Source of the DNA: Caballeronia arvi
Lineage (GTDB): Bacteria; Pseudomonadota; Gammaproteobacteria; Burkholderiales; Burkholderiaceae
DNA: 64,000 nt
NCBI RefSeq assembly: GCF_001544695.2
Contig: NZ_FCOM02000047.1
Location: forward strand, 1 to 64,000
Direction: 5' to 3'
The notes beneath the pieces are model-generated. The model made no database searches. It saw only the letters and a list, made by a program, of their open reading frames with translations, and was not told the DNA's origin. The position numbers and the translations under genes are program-made. Positions 34,793-42,906 of this stretch are shown one piece after another. Position 1 is the first letter of the stretch. Every line of letters begins with the position of its first letter.

Positions 34793-35815
34793 ATGAAACA
34801 ATTTCTGAAGTCTGTCGCGATGCTGGCGGTGTCGATGACGATGACGATGACCGTGAACGCACAGACGTTGCCGGGCAGCGGGAAAACGATCCGCTACGCG
34901 CAGAGCGATAGCTTTGGCGGCAATTACGTCGTGGCGCAGATCGTCAGCAAGGCGTTCAAGATGCTCGGCTACGACGTCAAGCTCAGCACGATGAATACAA
35001 CCCTGTTCTTTCAGGCGGTCGCCCAAGGCGACGTCGACCTGGCAACAGACGTAAATTTCCCGCAGCGCGAACCGGGGTTCCGTGCCGTCGCCCAGCAGGC
35101 GATGGTCGTGGGCTCGGGCCTGATCGCCGGAGACGGCATCAACGGCTATCTCATCGACAAAAAGACCGCGCTGGCCTACAACATCACCAGCCTCGAGCAA
35201 CTGAAGGATCCAAAGATCGCCTCACTCTTCGGCAAGGATGGCAAGGCAGAGCTGATCAGCTGCGATCCGGGCTGGAGTTGCGGCGACGTAGTGGACTATC
35301 AACTGGACAAGTTCGGTCTGAAGCAGACCGTCAAATCCGTGCGCGGCAAATATGAGGCGCTGATGGTCGAAGCCGTGACGAAAGTGAAAAGCGGCAAGCC
35401 TGCCTTCTTCTACGCCTGGAGTCCGTCGTGGGTGACCAATGCGCTGGTGCCCGGTGTAGACGTCGTCTGGCTGCCAACGCCGGCCGACGCATTGCCGCCG
35501 AACGTTCCTAACAAGGGATCGGCCTTGGTCAAAAACGTCGAGGGGTGCGCTGGCGGCGCCAACCCTTGCCGCATGGCGATGGCTTCGTGGAACTGGGGAT
35601 CGGTCGCCAACAAGGAGTTCATCGCGGCCAACCCTGCTGCCAAAACGCTTATCGAACAAGTTCGATTCCCGGGCGCGACCTGGTCGCGCTGGGAAGCCAT
35701 TATCAGCAAGGACGGCGGCTCGCCGGCGCTCGTTTCGAAACTCTCGGACGAGTGGGTTGCAGCAAACAAGGCGGACCTGGATCAATGGGTCGCCAACGCC
35801 AAGAAGGCTCACTAA
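34793..35815 (+). CDS. proX: ProX-type substrate-binding protein with altered ligand cage
   Basis: A 340-residue periplasmic protein with a signal peptide (SVAMLAVSMTMTMTVNA, cleavage near residue 23). ProX hallmarks are GYLIDKKTALAYNIT, LKDPKIASLFGKDGKAEL, CDPGWSC and FFYAWSPSWV. In E. coli ProX three Trp residues (mature 65, 140, 188) cage the quaternary ammonium of betaine. The two in PGW and SPSW are kept, but the Trp65 position is Phe here (DVNFPQRE), so the ligand probably differs from glycine betaine. AGGGACGA precedes the start, and the 147-base gap after the permease gene contains a 14-base palindrome at 34679-34692. Confidence 0.9.
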   Translation: MKQFLKSVAMLAVSMTMTMTVNAQTLPGSGKTIRYAQSDSFGGNYVVAQIVSKAFKMLGYDVKLSTMNTTLFFQAVAQGDVDLATDVNFPQREPGFRAVAQQAMVVGSGLIAGDGINGYLIDKKTALAYNITSLEQLKDPKIASLFGKDGKAELISCDPGWSCGDVVDYQLDKFGLKQTVKSVRGKYEALMVEAVTKVKSGKPAFFYAWSPSWVTNALVPGVDVVWLPTPADALPPNVPNKGSALVKNVEGCAGGANPCRMAMASWNWGSVANKEFIAANPAAKTLIEQVRFPGATWSRWEAIISKDGGSPALVSKLSDEWVAANKADLDQWVANAKKAH

Positions 35816-35826
35816 CCGAGGACATC

Positions 35827-36219
35827 ATGAACAAGGCGCTTTTTGATAAGGGGCTCGCCACTCGACGCGAGGTGCTGGGAGCCAGCTATGTCGATGCCGC
35901 CGTCGCCAATGCCGACCCGTTCAACCTGCCCATGCAGGAGCTGGTGACCCAGTACTGTTGGGGTGAAATATGGAACCGCCCGGGACTCGATCGACGCGCG
36001 CGCAGTCTGTTGAACCTGGGCATGCTGACTACGCTGAATCGCCCCCACGAACTCAAGCTGCATGTAAAAGGTGCTCTGACCAACGGCGTTACGCGCGACG
36101 AGATCTTTGAGGTATTTCTTCAGGCCGCGATATACGCAGGCGTCCCCGCAGCCATCGACAGCTTCCGTATCGCCAAGGCCGCATTCTCCGAAATCGACGA
36201 GGTTACCGAAAAATCATGA
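35827..36219 (+). CDS. Carboxymuconolactone decarboxylase-family protein, copy 1
   Basis: A 130-residue protein of the PcaC-like CMD family, which includes gamma-carboxymuconolactone decarboxylase. It begins ALFDKGLATRREVLGASYVD and has the family core RARSLLNLGMLTTLNRPHEL plus KLHVKGALTNGVTRDEI. No CxxC is present, so it is not an AhpD-type peroxidase. It is encoded 11 bases after the binding protein and overlaps the M20 gene start (ATGA). A paralogue at 40832-41218 accompanies the second cluster. Decarboxylation of a lactone or keto acid intermediate is a reasonable role. Confidence 0.88.
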   Translation: MNKALFDKGLATRREVLGASYVDAAVANADPFNLPMQELVTQYCWGEIWNRPGLDRRARSLLNLGMLTTLNRPHELKLHVKGALTNGVTRDEIFEVFLQAAIYAGVPAAIDSFRIAKAAFSEIDEVTEKS

Positions 36220-37403
36220 GCAAGCTGCACCCGTATATCGCCGATACGGCCACCGGGATGGTCGAACTCCGGCGGCAGATTCACGCGCGGCCGGAACTGT
36301 CGCTCGAGGAGGCCGAGACGAGCGAACTCGTCGCCGGCCTGTTGACCGGGTGGGGCTTCGCGGTGCATCGTGGGCTCGCGGGAACCGGCGTCGTCGCCAC
36401 GTTGAAGGTCGGCACAAGCGAGCGAACCGTCGGCTTGCGCGCCGACATGGACGCGTTGCCGATTACCGAGTGCACCGGCCTTCCCTATGCGAGCACGCGC
36501 CCCGGCATCATGCATGCATGCGGCCACGACGGTCATACCGCCATGTTGTTGTCCGCAGCCAGGTGTCTTGCCGCGACGCGCGCATTCGACGGCACGGTGC
36601 ATCTGATCTTCCAGCCGGCGGAAGAGCGCTATAACGGCGCGAAGATCATGATGGACGACGGGCTTTTCGAGAAGTTTCAGTGCGATCGGGTCTTCGCCAT
36701 GCACAACATGCCGAGCTATCCGAAGGGGCAGTTCGGCGTGCTGACCGGGCCGCTGACTTCGTCATCCGATACGGTCTACATCAAGATTCACGGGGCCGGC
36801 GGACATGGCGCTCGCCCCAGTCTCGCTCGCGATCCTATCGTGGCGGCGGCGCATATCATCACCGCACTGCAGACGATCGTCTCGCGCAATACGGATCCCG
36901 CCGACATGGCGGTGGTCACCGTCGGCAAGATCGCTGGCGGCACGGCCGGCAACGTTATACCGGAGCTCGTCGAGCTCGAGCTCAGCGTCCGGGCCCTCAG
37001 CCCCGACGTCCAGCAAGCGCTGCACGACCGGCTTATCGAATTGGTGCAGTTGCAGGCGAGCGCCCTCGGGTGCACTGCGGAAGTGGACTATCAGTGGGGA
37101 TGCCCGGCGGTGGTCAACGATGCCGATGCCGCGGAATTCGTGCGTGCTGTCGTCCGCTCACGTTTCGGGGATGAGGCGCTTTACAAGGACGCACGACCTA
37201 CCGGTGGCGCGGAGGATTTTGCGTTCATGCTGCAAGCCGTGCCGGGATGCTATGTATTTATGGGAACGGGCGACGGACACGGCTGCGGTGAAGTCCACGA
37301 ACTGCATAACCCGCGCTTCGACTTCAACGACGAATGCCTGCCGATCGGCGCGACGTTCTGGGTCGAACTGGTGGAGCGGGCCCTGCCCCGTATTGATCGC
37401 TGA
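36216..37403 (+). CDS. M20D-family amidohydrolase (hippurate hydrolase-like)
   Basis: A 395-residue zinc amidohydrolase that cleaves N-acyl or amide bonds. Metal ligands by family pattern are Cys102 and His104 (ACGHDGH), Glu136/137 (PAEERY), His163 (AMHN) and His364 (LHNP). The lid domain lies at about residues 185-295. Start ATG 36216 overlaps the CMD stop. The closest relatives are HipO, YxeP and auxin-conjugate hydrolases. It is the last gene of the copy 1 operon and faces a truncated paralogue tail to tail. It may release an amino group or acyl unit from the imported compound. Confidence 0.92.
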   Translation: MSKLHPYIADTATGMVELRRQIHARPELSLEEAETSELVAGLLTGWGFAVHRGLAGTGVVATLKVGTSERTVGLRADMDALPITECTGLPYASTRPGIMHACGHDGHTAMLLSAARCLAATRAFDGTVHLIFQPAEERYNGAKIMMDDGLFEKFQCDRVFAMHNMPSYPKGQFGVLTGPLTSSSDTVYIKIHGAGGHGARPSLARDPIVAAAHIITALQTIVSRNTDPADMAVVTVGKIAGGTAGNVIPELVELELSVRALSPDVQQALHDRLIELVQLQASALGCTAEVDYQWGCPAVVNDADAAEFVRAVVRSRFGDEALYKDARPTGGAEDFAFMLQAVPGCYVFMGTGDGHGCGEVHELHNPRFDFNDECLPIGATFWVELVERALPRIDR

Positions 37404-38541
37404 TCGCTTGTTGTGCCCGGGTCGAAGAACTCGCATCTACGTCTTCGACCCGCCTCGAACGCCTATCGGCGTGCCCCCCGCTCGTACCGTTGCCTACGAT
37501 GAAGTAACAGCTCGGGACCGCCTGGAGCATGAACGAAAAGTCCTCGGCGCCCGCCGTCGGCCGCATGTCCGGAATCAATCCGTCGCATCCCACCCAGTCG
37601 AGTGCCACCTGCCGCGCGAATTCGGTGGCCGCGACATCGTTGACAACCGCCGGACATCCCCACTGATAATCGACCGTCGCCTTGCAGCCCAGCGTCGCCG
37701 CTTGAGCCTCGACGACAGCGACGATCCGGTCGTGCAAGAAGCGCTGGATCTCGGGACGAAGCGCGCGCACGGACAATGTCAACCGCACCGACTCGGGGAT
37801 CACGTTCGACACGGTGCCCCCGCTGATCTCACCGATACTGATCACAGCGGTGTCCAGCGGGTCCGTGTTCCGCGAAACGATCGTCTGCAAAGCGATGACG
37901 ATGTGTGCCGCGGCGATGACCGGATCGGAGGCAAGGTGAGGCGTGGCGCCGTGTCCCCCCTTGCCCTGGATGGTGATGTATACGGTATCGGACGACGCCA
38001 TGAACGATCCAGCAAGAAAGCCGAACTTTCCCATCGGCTCGCCGGGGCGATTGTGAAGCGCGAAAACCATGTCGCACGGAAATTTTTCGAACAGTCCCTC
38101 GTTCACCATGATCTTCGCACCGCAATACCGCTCTTCCGCCGGCTGAAAGATCACGTTCAGCGTGCCTGAAAAATGGCGGGTCTCGGACAGGTAACGCGCG
38201 GCGCAGAGCAGGATGGCCGTGTGTCCGTCGTGGCCACATGCATGCATGACCTCACTGTTCTGGCTGGCGTATGGGAGCCCCGTCGTCTCCGAGATCGGCA
38301 GCGCGTCCATGTCGGCTCGCAGCCCCAGCCGCCCGGTGCCGTCGCCGACTTTCAACGTCCCGACCACGCCAGTTTTCGCGAGGCCCCGATAGACCTCGTA
38401 GCCCCAGTTATGAAGTCGTTCGGCGACAAGGTCGCTGGTGTCATGCTCCTCGAGGGAGAGCTCGGGGTGCGCGTGAATTCGACGGCGGATCGACACGAAC
38501 TCGGCGTTTGTATCGAGGATGCGCGGCAGCACGTCCGTCAT
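37324..38541 (-). CDS. M20D-family amidohydrolase paralogue with lost C-terminus
   Basis: A reverse open frame of 405 codons. Residues 1-357 align well with the neighbouring M20 enzyme, including Cys102/His104, Glu136/137 and His163. After NGTSGGH the homology stops and the frame runs on as Arg/Ser-rich sequence (ADRRSRRVEDVDASSST) through a hairpin and into the antisense of the plus-strand paralogue. The conserved final block (LHNPxFDFND-x-LPxGATFW) with the last metal-binding His is missing, so activity is doubtful. The gene follows the orphan ProX-type gene on the same strand. It is probably a degenerating duplicate truncated by an inversion or deletion. Confidence 0.8.
   Translation of the reverse strand: MTDVLPRILDTNAEFVSIRRRIHAHPELSLEEHDTSDLVAERLHNWGYEVYRGLAKTGVVGTLKVGDGTGRLGLRADMDALPISETTGLPYASQNSEVMHACGHDGHTAILLCAARYLSETRHFSGTLNVIFQPAEERYCGAKIMVNEGLFEKFPCDMVFALHNRPGEPMGKFGFLAGSFMASSDTVYITIQGKGGHGATPHLASDPVIAAAHIVIALQTIVSRNTDPLDTAVISIGEISGGTVSNVIPESVRLTLSVRALRPEIQRFLHDRIVAVVEAQAATLGCKATVDYQWGCPAVVNDVAATEFARQVALDWVGCDGLIPDMRPTAGAEDFSFMLQAVPSCYFIVGNGTSGGHADRRSRRVEDVDASSSTRAQQAISDQYGAGPAPPVRPRTSRRSAGIRR
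37419..37451. repeat. Ten-base inverted repeat between tail-to-tail M20 genes
   Basis: GGGTCGAAGA (37419-37428) and TCTTCGACCC (37442-37451) are exact inverted repeats around 13 bases, 15 bases after the plus-strand M20 stop. The pair could act as a bidirectional, rho-independent-like barrier although no T tract is present. It lies at the point where homology of the minus-strand copy has been lost, so it may also mark the junction of the rearrangement. Confidence 0.6.
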
Positions 38542-38610
38542 GATGTCTCCGGTCCTTTAAGGGGAATGCGAGAGAGGAGGCGAAAGCCTCCTTGGATATG
38601 ACGGCGTCGT

Positions 38611-39642
38611 TTATCGCGCCGTGCGTGCAGTCGCAATCCATTGGTCAAATTGCGCCTGATTATCGGCGATCCATTGATCGGCCAGGCGAGAGAACAGCCC
38701 GGACGATCCGGGAGCCTTGCTGATAGCCAGTTCCCAGCCCGACCATGCGGCCTGGCTAAATTTCACCTGCTGAATCAGCGCTCGAATACTCGGATTGTCG
38801 CGAATGAACCCCTTGTTTGCGACCGTGCCGCCATTCCACGATGCCATCGCCATACGGCATGGATCGGCGTTACCCGCACAACCGACGACACCTTTGACAA
38901 GCGCCGATCCCGTGTTTGGCATACCCGGCGGCAAGGCATCCTCGGAAGCGGGAAGCCACACGACATCCCTGCCCGGCACCAGACCGGCGGTGACCCATGA
39001 CGGGCTCCAGGCATAAAAGAACACCGGGGCGCCAGACCTGATGCGCGAGATGGCGTCCGACATCAGCGCTTCGTATTTTCCGTTGACGACGCGCACCGTC
39101 CGCGTGAGGCCGAATTTCTTTAACTGATAGTTCACGACATCAGAGCAGCTCCAGCCCGGACCACAACTGATCAGGTCGGCCTTTCCATCCGTCCCGAACA
39201 GACTGGCGATCTTCGGATCTTTCAGTTGGTCGAGCCGAGTGATGTTATGGGCGAGCGCCGTCTTCTTGTCGATCAAGTAGCCATTCACACCGCCGCCGGC
39301 GATGATGCCAGTGCCGATGACCTCAGCCTGCTGCTCGACAACCTTGAATTGTGGCTCACGTTGGGGAAGGTTAATTCCGGTCGAGATATCGACGTCGCCT
39401 TGCGCGACCGCCGGGAAGAAGAGCGTGATGTTCATCGTGCTGACCCGCACGTCATAGCCAAGTGCTTTCATTGCGCGGGTGACGATCTGGTCGGACACGT
39501 AATTCGCACCGAGATTATCGGCCTGCACGTACCGAACCGCTTTTCCGTTACCGGGCATCGTGTCCGGGAGGGCGTGCGCACTCGCGATCAAGCCAATAAT
39601 CGCAACACTTGCCGCCGCGAGGCCTCGCTTGAACATTTTCAT
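38611..39642 (-). CDS. Orphan ProX-type substrate-binding protein
   Basis: A 343-residue periplasmic binding protein with a signal peptide (FKRGLAAASVAIIGLIASA, cleavage near ALP). It resembles the ProX-type protein at 34793 throughout (GYLIDKKTALAHNIT, CGPGWSC, FFYAWSPSWV). Two cage Trp residues are kept, and the ProX Trp65 position is Leu (GINLPQRE). No ATPase or permease genes accompany it, so it probably delivers to the ProVW pair 4 kb away. ATG 39642 has AGGAG six bases before it. It is followed on the same strand by the truncated M20 gene. Confidence 0.9.
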   Translation of the reverse strand: MKMFKRGLAAASVAIIGLIASAHALPDTMPGNGKAVRYVQADNLGANYVSDQIVTRAMKALGYDVRVSTMNITLFFPAVAQGDVDISTGINLPQREPQFKVVEQQAEVIGTGIIAGGGVNGYLIDKKTALAHNITRLDQLKDPKIASLFGTDGKADLISCGPGWSCSDVVNYQLKKFGLTRTVRVVNGKYEALMSDAISRIRSGAPVFFYAWSPSWVTAGLVPGRDVVWLPASEDALPPGMPNTGSALVKGVVGCAGNADPCRMAMASWNGGTVANKGFIRDNPSIRALIQQVKFSQAAWSGWELAISKAPGSSGLFSRLADQWIADNQAQFDQWIATARTAR

Positions 39643-39744
39643 CAAAGCTCCTGGTTTCGCGTGTTGGCCCTAAGGCTTCAGCGGGTCATGGGATTCCCCA
39701 TGCTAGGCGGCACAAAATCCAGGGTCTTCCTATGAGACGGAGGA

Positions 39745-40273
39745 ATCTATCGTCGTTGAATGCTTCGGGTTCACCTCACCTGATCGCACAACTGTCGAGC
39801 AAGGCCGACCCCGTCGTCTTGGCAAACATCAATGCGGAAACGGAGATGATCGTCGCTGGCAGCGATACCGCGATGCATCGTCTAGCGGCCATCGGGGGCA
39901 AACACGGCGTACAGCGCTGCGAGCGTCTCGGTGTGGCTGTCCCGTCGCACTGCGCCTTGCTTGACGCGCCCGCGCCGCGCTTGCCGAAGCCTTCGGCGTT
40001 GTCAAGATGCGTGCGCCGGGCATCGTGTATCTATAGCAGCAGCGTCGCGCGGCCGCTCTTCGACGGCGCGTACATCGCCGCCGATCTCGCCAGCAACATG
40101 GCGCGTCGCGTGGGAGCGGGGTACGCGCGTGGCGGTCGAGATTCCGCCCGCGAAAAGTCCTGACACGGCTCGGCAGCGCGATTTTCGCTGAAGGCATCGC
40201 GGTGAGCTGCAGCGGGACTTCGCTGGCGGACATCGGCGCACTTATCGACAGGGAACGAGCGCACGGCGAGTAG
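39745..40273 (+). pseudogene. mdcH: mdcH remnant (malonate decarboxylase ACP transacylase)
   Basis: The plus strand carries the C-terminal half of an MdcH-like malonyl transacylase: SSKADPVVLANINAETEMIV, AGSDTAMHRLAAIGGKHGVQ, AVPSHCALLDAPA, then in a shifted frame ALAEAFGVVKMRAPGIVYL, back to SSSVARPLFDGAYIAADLAS, and in a third frame TRLGSAIFAEGIAVS ending at the TAG at 40271. At least three frame changes and the missing N-terminal half show it is dead. MdcH charges the malonate decarboxylase carrier protein, so a malonate operon once stood here. Confidence 0.8.
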
Positions 40274-40280
40274 TGCAGCG

Positions 40281-40831
40281 TCAGTCGGCGCTTCTCGTGC
40301 GACGGCAGAAGGCCATCAGCGCGAGCAGGTTCGGATGGCGCTCGCGGGCCCGCAGAAAGCTGACGCCGATCGTCTGACGCATCAGATATTGCGGCTTGAG
40401 CGGAATAACTGAACCTTGTCGCCGAACACGCCGCGCACGCGTCCGGGCAAAAGCGTGTAGCCGACGCCACCGCCCACGAGGTTCATCAGCCAGAAAATGT
40501 CACCGGTGCGCATCGTGACGTCTGGCGTGAAGTCCGCGACGCGAAACGCTTCCACGACGCCGTGATACGTCGCGAATTCCTCGCCGAGCGAAACGAACGT
40601 TTCGTTGCGGCAGCCCGCAGATCGACCGCTTCCTGATTCGCGTACGGCGAACCGGTCGGCGCGGCGAAGGAAATGTCGTCTTCGAAAGGCGGAATGGATT
40701 CAATCCGCGGCTCGGCGTCGGGCAACCCCATCAGCTCCGCATCGATCTCGCTGCGCTTCGGCTTGCCGAGCAGCTCGGCAATCGGACCGAGCACCGGCTC
40801 GACGTGCAAGGTCGGCCTCCCTTGCGGTTCG
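40281..40831 (-). pseudogene. LysR-type regulator remnant, MdcR-like
   Basis: The reverse strand holds the effector-binding part of a LysR regulator in three frames: LHVEPVLGPIAELLGKPKRS to GSPYANQEAVDLRA, then SLGEEFATYHGVVEAFRVAD to LMNLVGGGVGYTLLPGRVRG, and QYLMRQTIGVSFLRARERHP to the stop at 40281. The N-terminal helix-turn-helix is absent; the sequence ends where the CMD gene begins. Together with the mdcH remnant next to it, a malonate-utilisation regulator (mdcR) is the best identification. Confidence 0.7.
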
Positions 40832-41218
40832 TTAAATAGCGCCTTCTCGTTTGAGAACTTCGTGGGCTGCCTTGAATGCCCCAAGTCCACATGGAATGCC
40901 TGAGTAGGCAGTTGCATGAAGCAAAGCAGCCTTGATTTCATCGACCGTAAGACCGTTGTTCAACGCACCTTTAACATGCAGCTTCAGCTCTTCGGTGTGT
41001 CCTGTCACGGTCAGCATCGCCAGATTCATCAGGCTGCGCGTCCGATTATCGAGCGTGGGATCTCCCCAGGCCCACCCCCACGCCCACGATGTCGTGGCTC
41101 GCTGGAACGACATCATAAAGTCGTCAGCTTTCGCCATCGATGCATCGACATATTCGGCGCCCAACACCGCGCGTCGGATCGGCATGCCCTTTTCGAACAG
41201 CGCATCATCGTCTCTCAT
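40832..41218 (-). CDS. Carboxymuconolactone decarboxylase-family protein, copy 2
   Basis: A 128-residue PcaC-like CMD protein, paralogous to that at 35827 (shared LFEKGMPIRRAVLGAEYVDA start, RTRSLMNLAMLTVTGHTEEL core, KLHVKGALNNGLTVDEIK). It is last in the run headed by the NCS1 permease, 51 bases downstream of it. Its stop codon directly abuts the decayed LysR gene, so the 3' end of this operon is the junction with older DNA. Role as for copy 1: likely decarboxylation or lactone handling in the pathway. Confidence 0.88.
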   Translation of the reverse strand: MRDDDALFEKGMPIRRAVLGAEYVDASMAKADDFMMSFQRATTSWAWGWAWGDPTLDNRTRSLMNLAMLTVTGHTEELKLHVKGALNNGLTVDEIKAALLHATAYSGIPCGLGAFKAAHEVLKREGAI

Positions 41219-41269
41219 TTTGGCTCCTTTGAAGCGTGAATTTGGATGTTTGAAGCAGCGTGTTCACTT

Positions 41270-42673
41270 TCAGGCGCGAGTATGCGAGGGAGCGCCACGT
41301 CGCAAGTGAGCGCCTCGTTTCGATGCGAGCGCGTAATAGACCAGCGCGGAGACAGCCAGACCGATCATCCACGAGACATCGGCTCCGCCCGCGATGTTTG
41401 CCCACACGCCGTGGAAATACTCTTCCATGAACGGAATCTGAATCGCGATTCCGAAGACATAAACGCCGATTGCCTTGAAGTTGAACGATCCATAAGCACC
41501 GCCGGTACTGCTGATGATCTCTTCGACTTGATAGCTTCTCTTGTTAATCAAATAGAAGTCGACCAAGTTGATCGCAATCCAGGGAGCCAGCACGATACGT
41601 AGCGCAAAGATGGCGTTCAGGAAGATCGAGAGGAAGTTGCTCGACGCCCACAATGCCGTCGCGGTCGAAGCAATCAGCAGCACCGTCGATACAACGATTC
41701 GAACGTTGCGCCCCGGAAGCCATGTCGGGCTGAATGTTTGCGCGGCCGTGATGACGGAGAGCACCGCGCCATAAAGATTCATCCCGTTGTGGCCGATGAT
41801 GTTAATCAGGAACAGGAAGATGAGGACATGACCAAACGCGCCGGTTTGCGTGTGGATGGCCTGCATCGCGTCCGTGCCCTGCCCCGCGCTCACCGCCAAT
41901 GCGCCGAATACGAACGCGAAAATCGTCCCGAGCGAGGTGCCGAAGTAAGTGAACGCGAAGACTTTGCCGAAACCGGTCGACTTCGGAAGGTAGCGCGAGT
42001 AATCCGACGTATAAGGTGCAAAGCTGATCTGCCAGATCGCGCACAGTCCGAACATTGCGAACCAGTTGGCAAGATCGAAGTGTCCTTGATGAAGGGCCGC
42101 AGCGGTCAGGTTCGGAATCAACAGCGCCATGCCGATGAGGAGCGCGCCGCCCATAAACCATGCGCCCACCTTGTTGAAGCGATGGATCAGGTTATAGCCC
42201 AGGACCCCGATCAGCGTAGAGAGAAGCGCGCCAACGACCGGCGCAATCGATTCGGGCACGACGGGGATAGCGGCGTGAAGCGTTTTTCCCGAAAGAATAA
42301 TGTTCGAGACAAAAAACCCGAGATAAATCAGCGTCGTAAATCCGACCACCAGCAGTGACCCATATCGGCCGAACTGCGCGCGGCTCTGAATCATCTGCGC
42401 GACGCCGACGAGCGGCCCTTGCGCGGACGTCAGCGCGTGAAAAATCGCGCCGAAGAACTGGCCGAGCACGATCGCGAGAATCGCGCTCTTGAGATCCAAA
42501 TGAAATACCAGCACGGACGTGGCGCCCGAAATCACGGCCAACGGCGCGACATTCGTGCAAAACCACAATGTGAACAGGTCACTCGGCTTACCGTGTCGAT
42601 GTTCGGGGCCGACATACTCGATCGAGTCGCTCTCGATCGAAAAAACAGCGTTGTCATCCGATGAGTCTTTCAT
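41270..42673 (-). CDS. NCS1-family permease (nucleobase/cation symporter type)
   Basis: A 467-residue polytopic membrane protein with about 12 hydrophobic segments, of the NCS1 family (cytosine, uracil, hydantoin, allantoin, thiamine transporters). It carries family features such as GPLVGVAQMIQSRAQFGRYG near helix 2-3, YTSDYSRYLPKSTGFGKVFA in the middle and WIAINLVDFYLINKRSYQVE near the C-terminal third. ATG 42673 has GGAG six bases before it; an ATG at 42688 lacks one. NCS1 proteins usually carry small N-heterocycles, which is the best clue to the substrate of cluster 2. An operator-like site lies 84 bases upstream. Confidence 0.9.
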   Translation of the reverse strand: MKDSSDDNAVFSIESDSIEYVGPEHRHGKPSDLFTLWFCTNVAPLAVISGATSVLVFHLDLKSAILAIVLGQFFGAIFHALTSAQGPLVGVAQMIQSRAQFGRYGSLLVVGFTTLIYLGFFVSNIILSGKTLHAAIPVVPESIAPVVGALLSTLIGVLGYNLIHRFNKVGAWFMGGALLIGMALLIPNLTAAALHQGHFDLANWFAMFGLCAIWQISFAPYTSDYSRYLPKSTGFGKVFAFTYFGTSLGTIFAFVFGALAVSAGQGTDAMQAIHTQTGAFGHVLIFLFLINIIGHNGMNLYGAVLSVITAAQTFSPTWLPGRNVRIVVSTVLLIASTATALWASSNFLSIFLNAIFALRIVLAPWIAINLVDFYLINKRSYQVEEIISSTGGAYGSFNFKAIGVYVFGIAIQIPFMEEYFHGVWANIAGGADVSWMIGLAVSALVYYALASKRGAHLRRGAPSHTRA

Positions 42674-42756
42674 GGTGTCTCCATCCATTCATATAAGAAT
42701 TTGCCAGGAAAGGCCTCGAAATTCGAAAAAGGCTTCTCCCTGCACGTTGAAAGTAT

Positions 42757-42776
42757 GATGGCATACCATAGTACGG
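42757..42776 (-). promoter_or_regulatory. Operator-like site A (TATGG/CCATA array) upstream of the NCS1 permease
   Basis: Read towards the permease gene the sequence is CCGTACTATGGTATGCCATC, followed by ATAC. It contains half sites CCRTA, TATGG and CCAT arranged as two overlapping inverted pairs. The same pattern occurs at 54045, 54128 and 59146. It lies 84 bases upstream of ATG 42673, in the gap after the CoA-transferase gene. Confidence 0.7.
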
Positions 42777-42906
42777 TGTCCCATCGGCGTTAACCCGCTG
42801 ACTTTTTGTCTTATGATTAAAAGCGGGTAACGCGGCATTGTCAGCGTCTAACCGCCGTTGCACGGCTAATTCCGCATACCTAAATAATTCATCGGCGCGC
42901 AGACGC

